A stretch of 64,000 nt of DNA from Hanleya hanleyi (GCA_036873755.1 JAVTVY010025253.1:1-64000), one strand, 5' to 3'. Numbered from the stretch's first letter, positions 48,140 through 60,270 are shown. Made by a program: numbers and translations. The notes: generated by a model from the letters alone, not told the origin.

Positions 48140-48835
48140 ACTCTCATTGTTATACATGTCGGATGCTGTGCAATGCTTTACTCGCTATTGTTCAGTGCTG
48201 GCAACTTTCATCACCTGTAACTCGGCCAATTTATGTCAAATAGTGACACATTTAGAAGCATTTGCTAGATCCTGTGTTGAATGTGACGATTTTAATCAAC
48301 ATCACAAAACAATGTTGCAGAAACTTGTAAATCAGGGCTATGCCACCAAGCGCCTCCACTCAAAGTTTCTCAAATTTGACGATACATATCGCATGATGAT
48401 AGCAAAATACGACTGTAGCGTGGAAGATATATGGCGTTATGTTTCGTAACTTGTGTCTAATTCTGCTTAACCCGGGGCTATAGGCCGTATGAAGCCATGT
48501 ACTTCAAGATCCTCATGATGCTCATACAGTCACCATCAAAGCGTGAGATACATCATTCTCTAGATGACGACTTTACAACGAATGTTATGGATTAAGAATA
48601 CTAATCAGCGATACGTATTTGATAGTTTTGGAACATCATGATGTCTTGCCGGCATCCTTGAAAACTGTTGACCGCTTCTCTCTTGCAGGAAACTAGCCTA
48701 TGATTGTCTTTTTGAGTTTGGTGCTAATACTGTTATATGAAATATGGAATAGGTCTTTGGATTATGGACGCGGATTTTCTTTAATGGGAGATGGCTGAAT
48801 TATGAATGACGGACCAGACGCTTGTAATTATAACA
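48140..48835 (+). mobile_element. Family A, longest copy: RT-like C-terminus, core and 3' module
   Basis: A frame ends at a TAA at 48447-48449. Its last ~70 codons (HLEAFARSCVECDDFNQHHK, TMLQKLVNQGYATKRLHSKF, then LKFDDTYRMMIAKYDCSVED, IWRYVS) match the C-terminal pattern of the same RT type as 43 kb (R-aR-C--DF--R---L--KLl-QGY---rL---f-KF---Y--li-KY). The stop overlaps the core start (taacttgtgtctaattctgc), so reading frame and core are contiguous. Then gtgagatacatcattctcta, ttgaccgcttctctcttgca, tggacgcggattttct and gacgcttgtaat. Upstream of 48200 the homology is unclear. Confidence 0.75.
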
Positions 48836-49123
48836 TCGCCAGAAGAGTCAGTCAGAGATATATCATGCAGATGTGTCACATTATATGCAAGATTTCAAGT
48901 GTTTAGAGGAACAGTGATAACATTGTGAATAGCAGAATTTGTCCGGTATATAGACACTTCTTGATAATTCGGATAAATTGGCGATTAGGACAATCTCCAA
49001 TTTATCCAAGCTTTGCCTTATTATATCACTCAGCATACTGGCAACAACACAATTTATTAGTTACGACATTAAACTAGATCAGACTTTGCACATCAAATTT
49101 GGGTTATATAATTCAGAATAACA

Positions 49124-49903
49124 CACTGTTATAAATTACCGTTGTTTCACAGTAAATGTATGTTGGAGTTTACAGTACATTCAATCGTAAACACATTAAT
49201 CTGTAAATTGAACTGTGATATTTCAGTTGACATCAACTGCAATGGGTGAACTGCGCACACACGGAACATAAAATTCTTGTTTTCTCTGAAAGGAGGTTGA
49301 TATCTTTGCGCACGAAACGCTCAGTTGCAGGAAACATCCGACACCTGCGTTGTACGATACAACATTCAGAGCATTATCAGAACACGCGCTGGGACGGACG
49401 CAGCGGCTAACTTTAATTTTTGGTCTACAGTACGGAATGGTTTTGGTTTTGGCCATCTTCAGATTTCAAGCTATATACTACACTAACGTTCCGTCATTTA
49501 GTGTTCGACTTGCACATGCGAAGATGGGTTTTATCTGACTTGGAGTTGTATCCTACTATTCGTATAATAATTGCCCAGATTCGTTCGTGATTATTTACGA
49601 AGCTTGTGGTGATCGCATTTGTAAACACGAAGAGCAATGGCCATTTCGGCCTTCCAGTGACCTACGTTGCCGCGGAACCGATAATTGTAGACAATGGTGC
49701 CACATTTGGCTACCCAAATTTTACAGTTGAATGCCTGTCAATAAACGGTAATTATAAAATACGGTGCAGCATTTTACAGTTCAATGCCTGTTAAAAAACG
49801 GTAATTGTAAAATACGGTGCAACGTAATTTTACAGTTGAATGTACTGGCACCTTTTCTGCCAGTACATTTAACTGTGAATTTACGGTGTGATTTATAACA
49901 GTG
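49124..49903. mobile_element. Nonautonomous DNA element with CACTGTTATAAAT termini
   Basis: cactgttataaattaccg at 49124 and its inverse atttataacagtg ending at 49903 bound 780 bp. Subterminal ttcacagtaaatgta / tacatttaactgtgaa are also inverted. Near the right end, segments of about 55 bp starting ttttacagttgaatgcctgt repeat about 2.5 times (49720-49860). Frames inside (49223-49456 minus, 49350-49538 plus) show no transposase. Confidence 0.7.
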
Positions 49904-51645
49904 CAGCTGCAGCGTAATACATTGATTTCTTCAATCGCTCTAATGCTATATATCATATATGAGCGATCATCTCCAGAGAGGCGAGGTGGACACTTCTGTA
50001 GCCTTGTGATATCAATAGCTGGGTATCCGTAACATAGTTTCATATATATATATAGGTTTATTTTAGGAACAGAAAGTATTCAGAATTAAATGTAAGATGG
50101 AGATCGATGCATCTGAATACGCTCTCCAAAACGCTACACAAATATTGAGAGGTGAAGACTGCAGTTCTGGCGATTTTAGAAATCAGAAGATCGATTATGT
50201 CCCCAATGAAGATTATCGAAAATGAATGATTAATAATTTATGTTGAAAATTCTCCACAAGTATGGAACTTTCGTTATTATGATAACTGATCACCTAAGTT
50301 TGTTGCTTTGAGATTGTTTATTGCATGGGTACACATCAGTAAGTAAGTATTTTTGATACAGCAAGGGAAATCCCCATAAGTATTTCACCTTTTAAAATGA
50401 AATATTTGATGACCTGTAGCAAATTTGTATTGGTAACCAAATCCCAAAAGTGACATATAACTGATACGGAACGGATCCAAAGATATCCCAATTGCTCACT
50501 TTCTCAACCACATTTATATATTTGCTCATTGTACCAAATAATTTTACGCGCCCTGAAAAGCAATAGCCCCACTCCAATAAGAATATATCGGGTAAATAGA
50601 CACGCAAACAACAGTTCCCACACAGTTCTTTTGTAGGAAATTCAGTTTATATTCAAGTTCCTTCTCAAATTGTTTGAAGTGAATACATTATCAAAGGGAT
50701 AATTCGTTCTTAATGCAAGATCCGGTAACTATTTTGAGGATTTTGTGAAAATTTGTAGGTTTAAAGAATAAGAGCGACAAGTGCCCTAGAAACCTTTTAC
50801 ATTTCATGCTTTGGATATATGCCTATCTTCAAACGACAGCCAGGATGTCCGGATACGACGTACGTCTCATATAAAAAAAGTCTGTGGCAGAGAATTATTG
50901 ACATGGATGAGCTAGCCAGGTCGAGGCGGGAGTGCTAAAACCTGGAATTGAACCGAAATCGGAAGGGAGTAGGTTGAAGGGCACACGGGATCATCACGTA
51001 AAATATACAAGAGGGATGTGTCAACAATCTATCGCTAATCCACGATGACTTGTTTGGATTGAAAGTCAGGCGGAAGATCGAGAGACGGGATATACATGTC
51101 TAGATGAAGACAATGTAAAGGGTTACCGATCAGAATTCATGTTTAAGCAGTGCAACTGTAGACACCCGTGTCTAGCTGGAATGCAGTTACATTCGGCATG
51201 ATGTATCAACTAGAAGAATATTTATTATGGGTTACAACTTTAAAATCCAAAAGGACCTTGCATCTTTAGATGGGTAAATGGCCCCAGGTCAGGTGCAATG
51301 CAGAAGTACCAAAATAAAATACTTCCACCACAAGAAATTGTTCAGTTGGCACGAAGTACAATATTATATTGTATAATGAGAAAAATTTCATGGCACGGAG
51401 TCTCATCATTCTCGAGTAACAGGGCTGTAAAGTAGTGCATTTGTGCAAAATAGTTGATTCTGAGGTGAAAACAATTCCTATTGTTCTCTGTAAACACATG
51501 AAGACACATGCTGGTTTTGGTTATCGTTTATCTTCATATATTTATCGAAAGAAATATGAGGTGATTTCGCCTCAAAATTGGCGATTTTGCACGAATGCAC
51601 TACTTCACGGCCCTATTATTCGAGAATAATGAGACTCAATGTCTT
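49904..51645. other. No recognisable gene; possible tRNA-derived SINE relic at about 50820-51000 (-)
   Basis: On the minus strand, ggttcaattccagg at about 50950-50963 resembles a pol III B box, followed by agcactcccgcctcgacctg and ttctctgccacagac. No convincing A box was seen. The rest is unassigned. Confidence 0.35.
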
Positions 51646-51647
51646 GA

Positions 51648-51820
51648 TTACAGGCGTCTAGTCTGTCATTCATAATTCAGCCGTCGTCCATTAAAGAATA
51701 TCCGCGTTCATAATCCAAAGACCTATTCCATATTCCATATAACAGTATTAGCACCAAATTCAAAAAGACAATCATAGTATACCTAAACATAGGCTAGTTT
51801 CCTGCAAGAGAGAAGCGGTT
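51648..51820 (-). mobile_element. Family A, 3' module
   Basis: caggcgtctagtctgtcatt, cagccgtcgtccattaaaga, tagcaccaaattcaaaaaga and gcaagagagaagcggtt. Very close to 17458-17675, with a different 5' truncation point. Confidence 0.9.
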
Positions 51821-51824
51821 TCTG

Positions 51825-53325
51825 AGTATACAATATAATATTGTACTTCATGCAAAATGAACAATTTCTTGTATTTGTAATATTTTATTTTTGGCACTTC
51901 TACCGCACCTGTTCTGGGGCCATTTACCCATCTAAACATACGAGGTCCTTCAGCGACGTTTCAAGGAAGGTTCCATCCGCGTGTTCAAGCAGAATGCTAC
52001 ACAAAGCTTTTTATAGAACGTTTTGAAGAAACAACACTGCATCTTCCAGTTTTAAAGCACTCGATTGGACAATTCAAAATTTCAAAACGAAATCAACGAT
52101 TTTCATTGACCAGTAACGCAAATCCATCCAAAAACAGTTCCTGTGAGGTTATCTCTTGGTTATCTGTTGGTTATCTGTTAAACGTCAATTGTCTAAGCAA
52201 TGAAAACAATATTAAAGGATTCTTTGTCTAGATAGCCACATCAGTCGGTTGGAAAGTGGCAGTGTCTGGTATGTGCAACTTTTGTACATACCAGAGAATT
52301 AACATTAACGGACAATTTCCATGAATAACAAATTAAATTTATACTTATTATTTGACTACATTGGCTGTAACTAAGAAATCGTGTTGAAATGGTCAGACAA
52401 TAGGTAATGTATGGTCCATTGAATACGAAGAAAACATTGTAAGAGCCGATAAGTGTGGCATGATATTGTTGTCACAAATTTAGAGATTTATTTTTAATAT
52501 TCAGCAGCCTTGTATCCAGAGTCTAGATTCATATCCATGTGTATGTAAAAATTTGCCAACTTAAAAATATTGCAACATTTGAGAGAGTGAAACAAGATTT
52601 ACACATCAACACCGACTTGCCAATGTGCATGGCCATTAAATTACCATACAATATGACACTTCCAGTCATTGCATCAGAACTATTACCACCAGCAGCTGTA
52701 TGAGATAGGAGCTGTGACCATGTAAACTCTTCCCTCGTGCGCTATATCCCCATAGATTTGTACATGTAAAATAGAAGTCTGGATAAACCTTACTAATTCC
52801 CACATCACCAAATGACCTGTCATGTAAGACCAAGCATGAAAAAGCCAACCATTAGACTCATAACCAATTGTCATATAAGACAATCCCAACGTTTTTACAT
52901 AAAGCAGTTCCTATCTGCATGTGGAACAACAACAGAATTGAGAATGGCCTGTATCACTCTTTCCAATCTGTTTGGAATAACAATGTACCAGTCCTCAGTT
53001 CCAGAGTTAACTGTTTTAGATCTTGGAAATGTGCGCTTGGATCTTGTCTCTATCAGTACCAATCTTTCAGATCAGGAAGCATACATTTTCGAGAAAACAG
53101 CAGTCTCGACATGAAAAGGTGTTAAAATTGTGATTGATGGAAATTGCCGAGCACTGTTGATTCTCTGGTACGTGCAAAATTTTGTCTTCAAATATTTACT
53201 ACATTTTAACCTTCGTATGGGAAAATGTACCTCAGACTGACTAATTTGGGCTGTCTGGGTAAGCCCTGAAGGCAGTCAGAGTACAATTACTATAGGAAGT
53301 ATCATCTAAAATAACTGAGTTATAT
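51825..53325. other. No recognisable gene
   Basis: Overlapping frames at 52666-52889 and 52812-53125 on both strands have no recognisable domain and no supporting splice context. Confidence 0.35.
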
Positions 53326-53329
53326 TATT

Positions 53330-53745
53330 ATACCCGACAAATATATGTAGGTTTATTGGTTTGGTGGAAAACCTAAGCCGTACGACGTCGGAATTTACAG
53401 GCTAGTTTTTCTGGGTATTCTTACATTTACCAGGTTTACCCCATGTTGAGGCATTTACTCCACGTCCTCGATTTGTTTGTCTGTCTCACAGCTCCCGAGC
53501 TAGCGTATCTAATTCCGCTTAAGCCGGTGCTAGGGGCCGTGTGAATACTTCACAGTCTTCACATGAACATCTGCAATACAAGCGCGGCTGAGATACTAAG
53601 GCTACATCCGAGAATCCACCGTATTCTCGGGTCTGAATGTGAGTTGCAGAGGAAGGCTTTCCTGTGGAGTCATATGGTTGCTTTTTAGTCACCAGACGTC
53701 GTCAGTTCTTCCCACCTCTTGCATATCGCTCCAATTCGGGAGTCA
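53330..53745 (+). mobile_element. Family B element, near complete
   Basis: aatatatgtaggtttattgg, aagccgtacgacgtcgg, ttgaggcatttactcc, cacagctcccgagctagcgt, the core (ccgcttaagccggtgctagg ... cttcacatgaacatctgcaa) and the B end to cttgcatatcgctccaatt. With 25690-26160 and 62485-62935 it gives the B consensus. Confidence 0.92.
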
Positions 53746-54639
53746 TACTGCTTAGCTAGATGATGAAGCCAATTTATAGGGCAGTTTATGTATGTGATCG
53801 AATATGATACAAGCGTCATATGCTATATTCACAAGCCAGCCCTTATCTATAGAGAACTATTCGCATAACGCATTTAGCCTAAACTCCAATTCATGAAACG
53901 GCCTCAGAAGCATGAATGTTACATTATGTAGCATAGGAGAAAACGTGATTCAGGCACAATGGATATTTTCTAAGTGAGTTATCGATGGGAATGTTGTTGC
54001 TTGTGTGTTAAGCTTAGGTTTACTTCTACGCACTTCCCAATTCGAGGGGACAAAAGAGATAGAAGTAATCTCGTTGAAATTAAAGATGTTCTTTCTTAAA
54101 GGGAAACGAATGTTATTTCCTTTAACGTGGAATTGTAAAGTCCTTTACAATGTCTTGGGCGGCGCGAATAGCATTTAAATGATAAATGCCTGAACGTTGC
54201 GGTACAATTTGAAATGCAAATTTACCAAGTGTTCAAATGGCGGAAACGTGCCAAAAAATCAGATTCAATTAGGCTATTGTGTCGCCAAGACCTGGCTCGT
54301 AATCGTGTACTCATAGCTCGGTCATCTAAATCTAACATACTGAAATACATTTTCCAAAATTAGCAGTTGAAAGGGTACATGAACATGACACACATACTTC
54401 ACCGGATGAACGGAGCATATAGATACTGAACACATACACACATACAAAGAAGTTGGGCTGGTCTATTCATATACCTTAGACGACTGGTGCAGCCTAAAGA
54501 AATCACCTCCGGCTTTCAGTTCAATCATGGATATCACGCGTTGTTACTCATGGTTACTTGTGCCATGTTATGAATAACCCATTCCGCGAGTATTAGAACT
54601 AGAGAAGCTTTTCCTTTCTTTCAGATAATCTATAAGAAT

Positions 54640-54885
54640 TGTAATGGATTGGAGCGATATACAAGACAAATTGACTACGTCTGGCAACTAAAAAGCAACC
54701 ATATGACTCTACAGGAAAGCTTCCTCGGCACCTCACATTCAGTCCCAAGAATACGGTGGATTCTCTGACGTAGCCTTAGTATCTCAGCTGCGCTTTTATT
54801 GCAGTTGTTCATGTGGAGAGTATGAATTATCCACAAGGCCCCTAGCACCGGCTTAAGCGGAATTAGATACGCTGGCCAAGGCTGC
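54640..54885 (-). mobile_element. Family B, 3' module and core
   Basis: ggattggagcgatatacaag, ctacgtctggcaac, gacgtagccttagtatctca and gcccctagcaccggcttaag, ending at the core start. Confidence 0.9.
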
Positions 54886-54889
54886 CTCT

Positions 54890-56160
54890 TAATTATACCA
54901 TCTCATCTACTGACCAGTACATTATAATAACATTTCTGTGCAGTTAGCGGCAAATGCATATCAAATATAACAGAAAGTGAACTTCAATGGTTTACATGCA
55001 GTTTCCTCCTCTCACATTCCCCTTCAACCTATCGCGGACTTATACGTGATGATCCCCATCTTAAGCCGCTTTTATAATCTTTTAGCTGGAATGTAAAACT
55101 TGTGGAAGTCTGGGAGTATTTCGTATCAATATTAACCGGATGGGATATTGACACATTCTCTGGTCTTGGAATTCCTCGTATAGTCGGTCTTTAGTCTATA
55201 GACAATACGCAATCCCCTCTGTATAAATAGCACGAAATCCGATTAAGAATGCCATTGAATAGTTTATTTTGCAACCTTTGATGACCAGTATACGGCAATT
55301 AAAACGCCAAGCCAGTTCCGGGATGGCACAATAGTTGCATGGATGAAAACTTAACAATAACGTTCATTTCCGCAGCATGTACATATAACGAAAGTCGATC
55401 AAACACAAACTTACAGGCTCTTTTCTAAACTATTATTTTGTTCGCTGAAATGTTTAGTGTAATGAATGTATATAGCCTTTACAGTAGAAAATGCATTTTT
55501 CCAAGACTCAAAAATCGTCTGAATTAGGTGGGCACCCACGACGAATGTTCGGGTCCATCATCGAAAGACCTTGTTCGCACACAGAGAATTTGTTTCCAAC
55601 TATTTCTCATTCAACTTCGGCAGATTTTGAGAATTACCTGTCAGAGCTATTCTAATTATGGTATCCAGGCGCAGCAAAAGAAATTCCTCGCTGAAGGACA
55701 GTTAAAGACTGTTTGCCCTTGACTTCTAGACGTTGCTCATTACAATAGGATATAACAGAGTATCCATCTCTTTACCAAGAATCATTGCGTCCCTATGTGC
55801 ATCGGTTACCTAATTCGATCGTCAAGTCATTGCGTGCATCTTATTAGATGGGTAACTGGCAACTGGTTAGGCTAAACTCCGATGTTCTCAAAAGATTTCT
55901 TCTTCCGTATATCGTAGCTTTAGTTGAGCATTAGTTTAAAGGTCGGCTTTTAGAAGGCTGCATTTGTTGATGCTATTTGGGTGAAATCCAAATTTCGTTA
56001 AACGACATTAATCCGCCATCCGTTCTCAGGGTCAGCGAACATTATTTTGCGTCAATGAAGATGCGATTAAAGTATCAAAACTAACTCGGGTATATTGCAA
56101 AAATCATGTATGGTTTCATAATAAAATTTAAAATATCAAAAGCAGAAATACAACCGCAAC
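54890..56160. other. Downstream of the peritrophin donor; next exon not found
   Basis: The next exon of the peritrophin gene should lie to the left of 56165. The minus strand here shows no Cys-rich chitin-binding segment with a plausible acceptor, so the intron is probably long. A plus frame at 55528-55722 is not supported. Confidence 0.4.
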
Positions 56161-56164
56161 TTAC

Positions 56165-56813
56165 CTCCGATAAACGACGACGTTGCCGTGTCATCAGGCA
56201 GCGGAAATTCTGGATTAGTGAAAGCTGAGGTAGGTGGGGGTCCCGTTGTTTTATTATGAAATGTCTGCCTAGGAGTTGTCCGATCTCCTGAAGCAGATGT
56301 TATCGCTCGAGTTGGAGTAAAAGTTGAAGGTTCTGTAGGCACAGTTGTAGTAGACATCGTTGTAGTTGTTGTAGTCCTTTTTGTTGTCGGTCTAGTCCTT
56401 TTTGTAGTTGGTCTAGTTCTCTTTGTTGTTGTCCTTGGTCTTGTCCATCGCGTTGTCGGTCTAGTCCTTTTCTGCGTCCAAAACCGCCTAGTTGTAGTCG
56501 GCGGTGGAGTCGATGGTCTTGTGTTACCCGCGGGACTTGGACAGTCATTCCATCGCGAGCTCGTAGGTACACAGTTCGTTGCCATATTAGACCAGACTTG
56601 TCCCTCGGGACAAGGCTGCATTTTGTAAGGTATACCAAATCCGCAACAATAATACAAAGAACAATTACTTGCTTGTCTAACCCAGTGTAGATCTAGAGAT
56701 TTGCACGGTGCTTTTGGCATCTTGGGTCGATAGGATTGACCCGGCGATAAATAAGTCATAGATACAAGAATAGTCGATACGGTTAATGAGAATATTCGGT
56801 GAGTCCTCATCAT
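56165..56813 (-). CDS. Peritrophin-like secreted chitin-binding protein, first coding exon (partial gene)
   Basis: 216 codons plus one base from ATGATG at 56813 to a donor (GGAG|GTAAGT). Residues 1 to about 27 form a signal peptide (basic start, hydrophobic core SLTVSTILVSMTYL). Residues 37-91 form a chitin-binding type-2 (CBM14) domain with NCSLYYCCG, a conserved CPEGQVW and a final WNDC, carrying the six usual cysteines plus one extra. From 96 onward it is Thr/Pro/Arg-rich with repeated TTKRTRP units and a poly-Thr run, likely O-glycosylated. Such proteins bind chitin in gut lining, cuticle, radula or shell matrix. The upstream frame is open to 57011 but lies in the inferred 5' UTR, and the signal peptide fixes the start. 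Confidence 0.88.
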
Positions 56814-56842
56814 GATAGCAAAGAATTGCAGCCTAGATGCAT
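56810..56842 (-). promoter_or_regulatory. uORF 3, stop overlapping the main start
   Basis: A 10-codon uORF (MHLGCNSLLS) ends at a TGA that overlaps the first ATG of the coding exon (ATGA). This is an arrangement suited to termination-reinitiation or repression. Confidence 0.5.
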
Positions 56843-57021
56843 GAGGAAATTTTGCAAAACTTGAGACAGCTGCCTCTACGGTATCAATTCTTTGGATATG
56901 AGTATATATCTTGTCGGAAGGTAACGACGAACGAGCAGCAGAAAAACGACAGCAGCGAAACCATCCAAATCCGAACGAACCGATATCACAGATACGTCTT
57001 CCTTCGATCAACGGGGTTGTG

Positions 57022-57048
57022 TCACCAGATATTCAAGAGCCGGGCCAT
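57022..57048 (-). promoter_or_regulatory. uORF 2
   Basis: Eight-codon uORF (MARLLNIW) in the inferred 5' UTR. Confidence 0.4.
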
Positions 57049-57065
57049 CGTCACCGGTCCGATCA

Positions 57066-57077
57066 CTAGAGTTCCAT
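57066..57077 (-). promoter_or_regulatory. uORF 1
   Basis: Three-codon uORF (MEL, stop) near the inferred transcription start. Confidence 0.35.
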
Positions 57078-57117
57078 TGTCGCGAGTCCCTCGGTGAGCC
57101 ATTCGCCCCCTGCACAT

Positions 57118-57136
57118 TTTATAAAATCCTGAGTCA
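57118..57136 (-). promoter_or_regulatory. TATA box with adjacent AP-1 site
   Basis: On the minus strand TGACTCA (57130-57136), a perfect AP-1/TRE heptamer, sits three bases upstream of TTTTATAAAAT (57117-57127). A start about 30 bp downstream (about 57095) would give a 5' UTR of about 280 nt before the ATG at 56813. Confidence 0.6.
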
Positions 57137-57139
57137 TTA

Positions 57140-57770
57140 AAAGCGAATTTGTTCTGGACTCTACGGCAGCCCGTATTGGCATACTCTATACACTTCCATT
57201 TGTTGGCTGTGTTTGCCTCTTTTGCCGGTATGAGATCGCTTTTGTTTGTTCATCCGCTGTCGCGTCCCATGTAGTTTCAGCTTCGGATGGGCTTCTTGAA
57301 CAAACGATACGAGTAAATAAGAGATGAACGATTCCCGTCATCTCACATGCACGACACACCTGGATTGAGATTTAACTGAAACATTTATCTATCATAACTA
57401 TAAAATTCCGTCATCGAGATGGCACATATTATCTCATCTCCAGATGTATGTCAATTTAAAATTTTTTTTTTAGAAACGTCTTAACCTATACATCAAAGGA
57501 CTGCTACAGGCCGTGACATAAAAGACCGGTTTGACAAGTAATGAGCTAGTAAAGGAACTCAAGAACATAAATTTGTGGGCTTCTACAAGTGCATACACTG
57601 TGGTTAAGACCGCTCTGTAACAAAAAGTTGAAGTGTTGAATGAACGTGACCACTGGGCGCTTGGCCACTTCACTTCTTATTAGCGCTTACTTACAGCGCC
57701 TCGATAAGTTCCCTCTCACGTCTATGCTATAATTCTGTCAGCGATATAAACAAGGATATAAAGTAGCTTA
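57140..57770. other. Upstream flank of the peritrophin gene
   Basis: No gene recognised. It may hold further promoter elements. A minus frame at 57470-57673 is unsupported. Confidence 0.35.
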
Positions 57771-57774
57771 TCCA

Positions 57775-57880
57775 ATACAAGCGTCGGATCGGATATGCAG
57801 TAGCCAGCGGCCGTCCACGAGGAATTTCCGCTCCTATAATCGAAATTCCTCATTCACAAGATAATATTAATACTAAACTC
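57775..57880 (-). mobile_element. Family A, diverged terminal fragment
   Basis: acaagcgtcggatcggatat, cagcggccgtccacgaggaa and tttccgctcctataatcga correspond to the inverse A terminus. Confidence 0.65.
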
Positions 57881-57904
57881 TCATGATCATACGGCATAAC
57901 ATTA

Positions 57905-58260
57905 TCATGAGCATGACCGTGGCCGATGTGGGCGCTACGTTCCGTAACTTGTGTGTAATTCCGCTTAACCCGGGGCTAGGGGCCGTCCTTGGTGTTCACA
58001 TGAACAGGCACAATCAAAGCGTGACTGAGATACATACTCTGAAGACGACTTGGAAATTCATTCAGATAAAGAATAATGGTCAGTGCCTAGGATTTTATGT
58101 ATAGAACATTATGATGTCTTGCTAACATCATTGAAAACTGTTGACCGCTTCTCTTTTGTAGAAACCTTGTGTTTATTATTCTTATTTCATACACATTCGA
58201 AAATTCTTTTATGGACGAGTCTGTCGGATCTGACGCTTGCAATGTTATCTGCTATCAGAT
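57905..58260 (+). mobile_element. Family A, stub of RT frame, core and 3' module
   Basis: gtggccgatgtgggcgctac precedes cgttccgtaacttgtgtgta and aacccggggctaggggccgt, so this copy starts about 10 codons before the frame end. It continues through cacatgaacaggcacaatca, aaactgttgaccgcttctct and gtcggatctgacgcttgc. Confidence 0.85.
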
Positions 58261-58264
58261 ACAC

Positions 58265-60200
58265 AATGCAGTATTTATGTGATACATCTGAATACACTCG
58301 CATACTCAAGAAAACGATGGCTCAGAAAATTGAACTCTTGCGTCCAATGGATAAATTGAAGCAAGTAACTTAGATCTGCTAAGCAACAATGAATTATTGT
58401 TTACTCTGCAGAGACGAAAAGCTTTCATTGTAACCAATATGTCACAGATGAAGTTGGATGTAGTCGTGCGCATACCATGGGGCTATGTATTTTAAGTGCA
58501 ATTCACACTCTACATATAATTTGCAGGAGGCCAATGGGAAATATATATTATTGAAGTTGTGTTTTCACGTTGGTTGATGAAGGTTTTTCCTCTAACTAAG
58601 AAGTCTTCTCTTCTTATTCTGTGTTACATTTGGCAAGAATAGCCCAGGTAATGTATACACCTCTAAGTCATATGACGCGAGAAAAGGGCAGTGTTTGCAG
58701 TCTACTATTTCGCGTATCAACACTTGTTTATTCGTAAAAAAATTGTGTATTTTTAATCCCGAATTAACATGTTTGTGTTGTTATTTACAATGCTAATTCA
58801 ATGAATTTGTGACACGTAGACCGCAAGAAAACTAACTTACTTTCTACAAACAATACGTTAAGGCAAGAGCGGACGTCAAATCTCAAAGGATCAAGGGTAG
58901 TCGCTAAAATAACATTCAAAACTGGATGACGAGTTCTTACACTATCTTAATGTCTGATTTGCACTGAACGACAAGTTTACGAATCTTTTTCGCGTATCTT
59001 TCTTACGATTGCCTTTTAACACAGCACCCTGAGTGCCCGACTGGACTATGTTTGTTCTGATCTCAAAGGGCGAAGGTTATGTTTATATATTGTTGAAGTT
59101 TTGGTGAACTATGAACTTTTTATTTGCCCCAGTGAGTTGTCCAGACTCTACGATTGAACGGATGGTGGGAAATCTTTCGCTCGCAAACTGATGAAACTGC
59201 TACAAATAAAATGAACTTCACATATTCAAAGCATCTTTCAAAGAGAACCTCCCAAAACAACAACGTTGAATAAGGGTGGGTCAAAACCTTACAGGTTAAT
59301 TCGAAGAGTTTTTTATATTCATTTTCTGTTTCTAATTGTGGGTCATACAAGTTGCAAATTCCATCCGCCACATAGTTCGAATCAGAATTAACGCACTTAA
59401 AGAGTTTTACTCCCAACCCCAAATGTTCATGTGCGTCTGTCCATCTGAACATATTTCTATCCGTCTTCGTTCCCTCGCAACCAAACAGTTACCACTTTAG
59501 CTTCAGAAACAACACATGTATGTGATCGGAAGGATACTGAATATGAGTGCCACTCTCGCAGACAACTTCAGTTATATTTTAGCTTATGTCCGGCTGAATC
59601 ACGGTGATATATTTGTTGGGTTTTTTTGTGTCTTTGGATGAGACGTTTCGATTATGGATTCTATGTGTGTTGTCATTCAAAGTGTCTTGAAGTATTGGGA
59701 TTACAAATTTACACCACATATGCCCCTGCTGATAGTTCACAATTTTGACGAGTGCTTCACGTGTTGTTTTGGTATTTCCGCGTGATTCAGGATGTAACCT
59801 TTCTTGAACTCGACCTGAAGTTTCACAGTGCTTCTTCTGATTAAGGTAGTCCGCCGGTGAGTTTGGGATTTGGTGGCCATTTTCCATGTTTTTGTCTGTT
59901 TTCCTAGTAGGTTATCTCCCTTTCCTAGGTTAAGAGATAGCGATTTCAATCAAAAGTCTTCTAGTGGAGAATTTTGCTTAGAAACATCCATCCAATTTGA
60001 TAAATTTTGAAAGACATTGTTATTACCCTCAAACAGTTAGAATATAAGAAAATGTTAAATAATATTTATATGATTTTTTTCATGAGTATGCTCCAAAACT
60101 AGGGCTATTCCCTATGTTTACATGGTTATGAAATGGAACATGGGTTAGTCCCCTTAACATTGTCTAAAGCTGAAAAGATAGGCACACGAAGCTATGATTA
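58265..60200. other. Mostly unassigned; one possible exon at about 59290-59490 (-)
   Basis: On the minus strand a frame with FRWTDAHEHLGLGVKLFKCV and YVADGICNLYDPQLETENEY ends at a donor-like GTAAGG near 59290. The composition is protein-like but no family was recognised and no acceptor is clear. A second frame at 59579-59887 (-) is hydrophilic and unrecognised. Confidence 0.25.
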
Positions 60201-60270
60201 CCCCTCAGCCCATAGGGCTACGGGGTCTTGTCGTTGCCATGTACGTATGTCCGTCCGTCTGTCCGTCAAC
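60200..60270. repeat. Dispersed-element end with CCGTCCGT tract
   Basis: ctcagcccatagggctacgg, then ggtcttgtcgttgccatgta and ccgtccgtctgtccgtc. The same style of terminus (GGAC/GTCC runs) as at 9100-9125, typical of a dispersed element seen in many invertebrates, judged from memory. Confidence 0.55.

Noticed and set aside
56136..57011. Full 291-codon frame of the peritrophin region taken as the protein
   Set aside because: The first ~66 codons precede the signal-peptide start and lie in the inferred 5' UTR, and the last few codons run past the splice donor into the intron.
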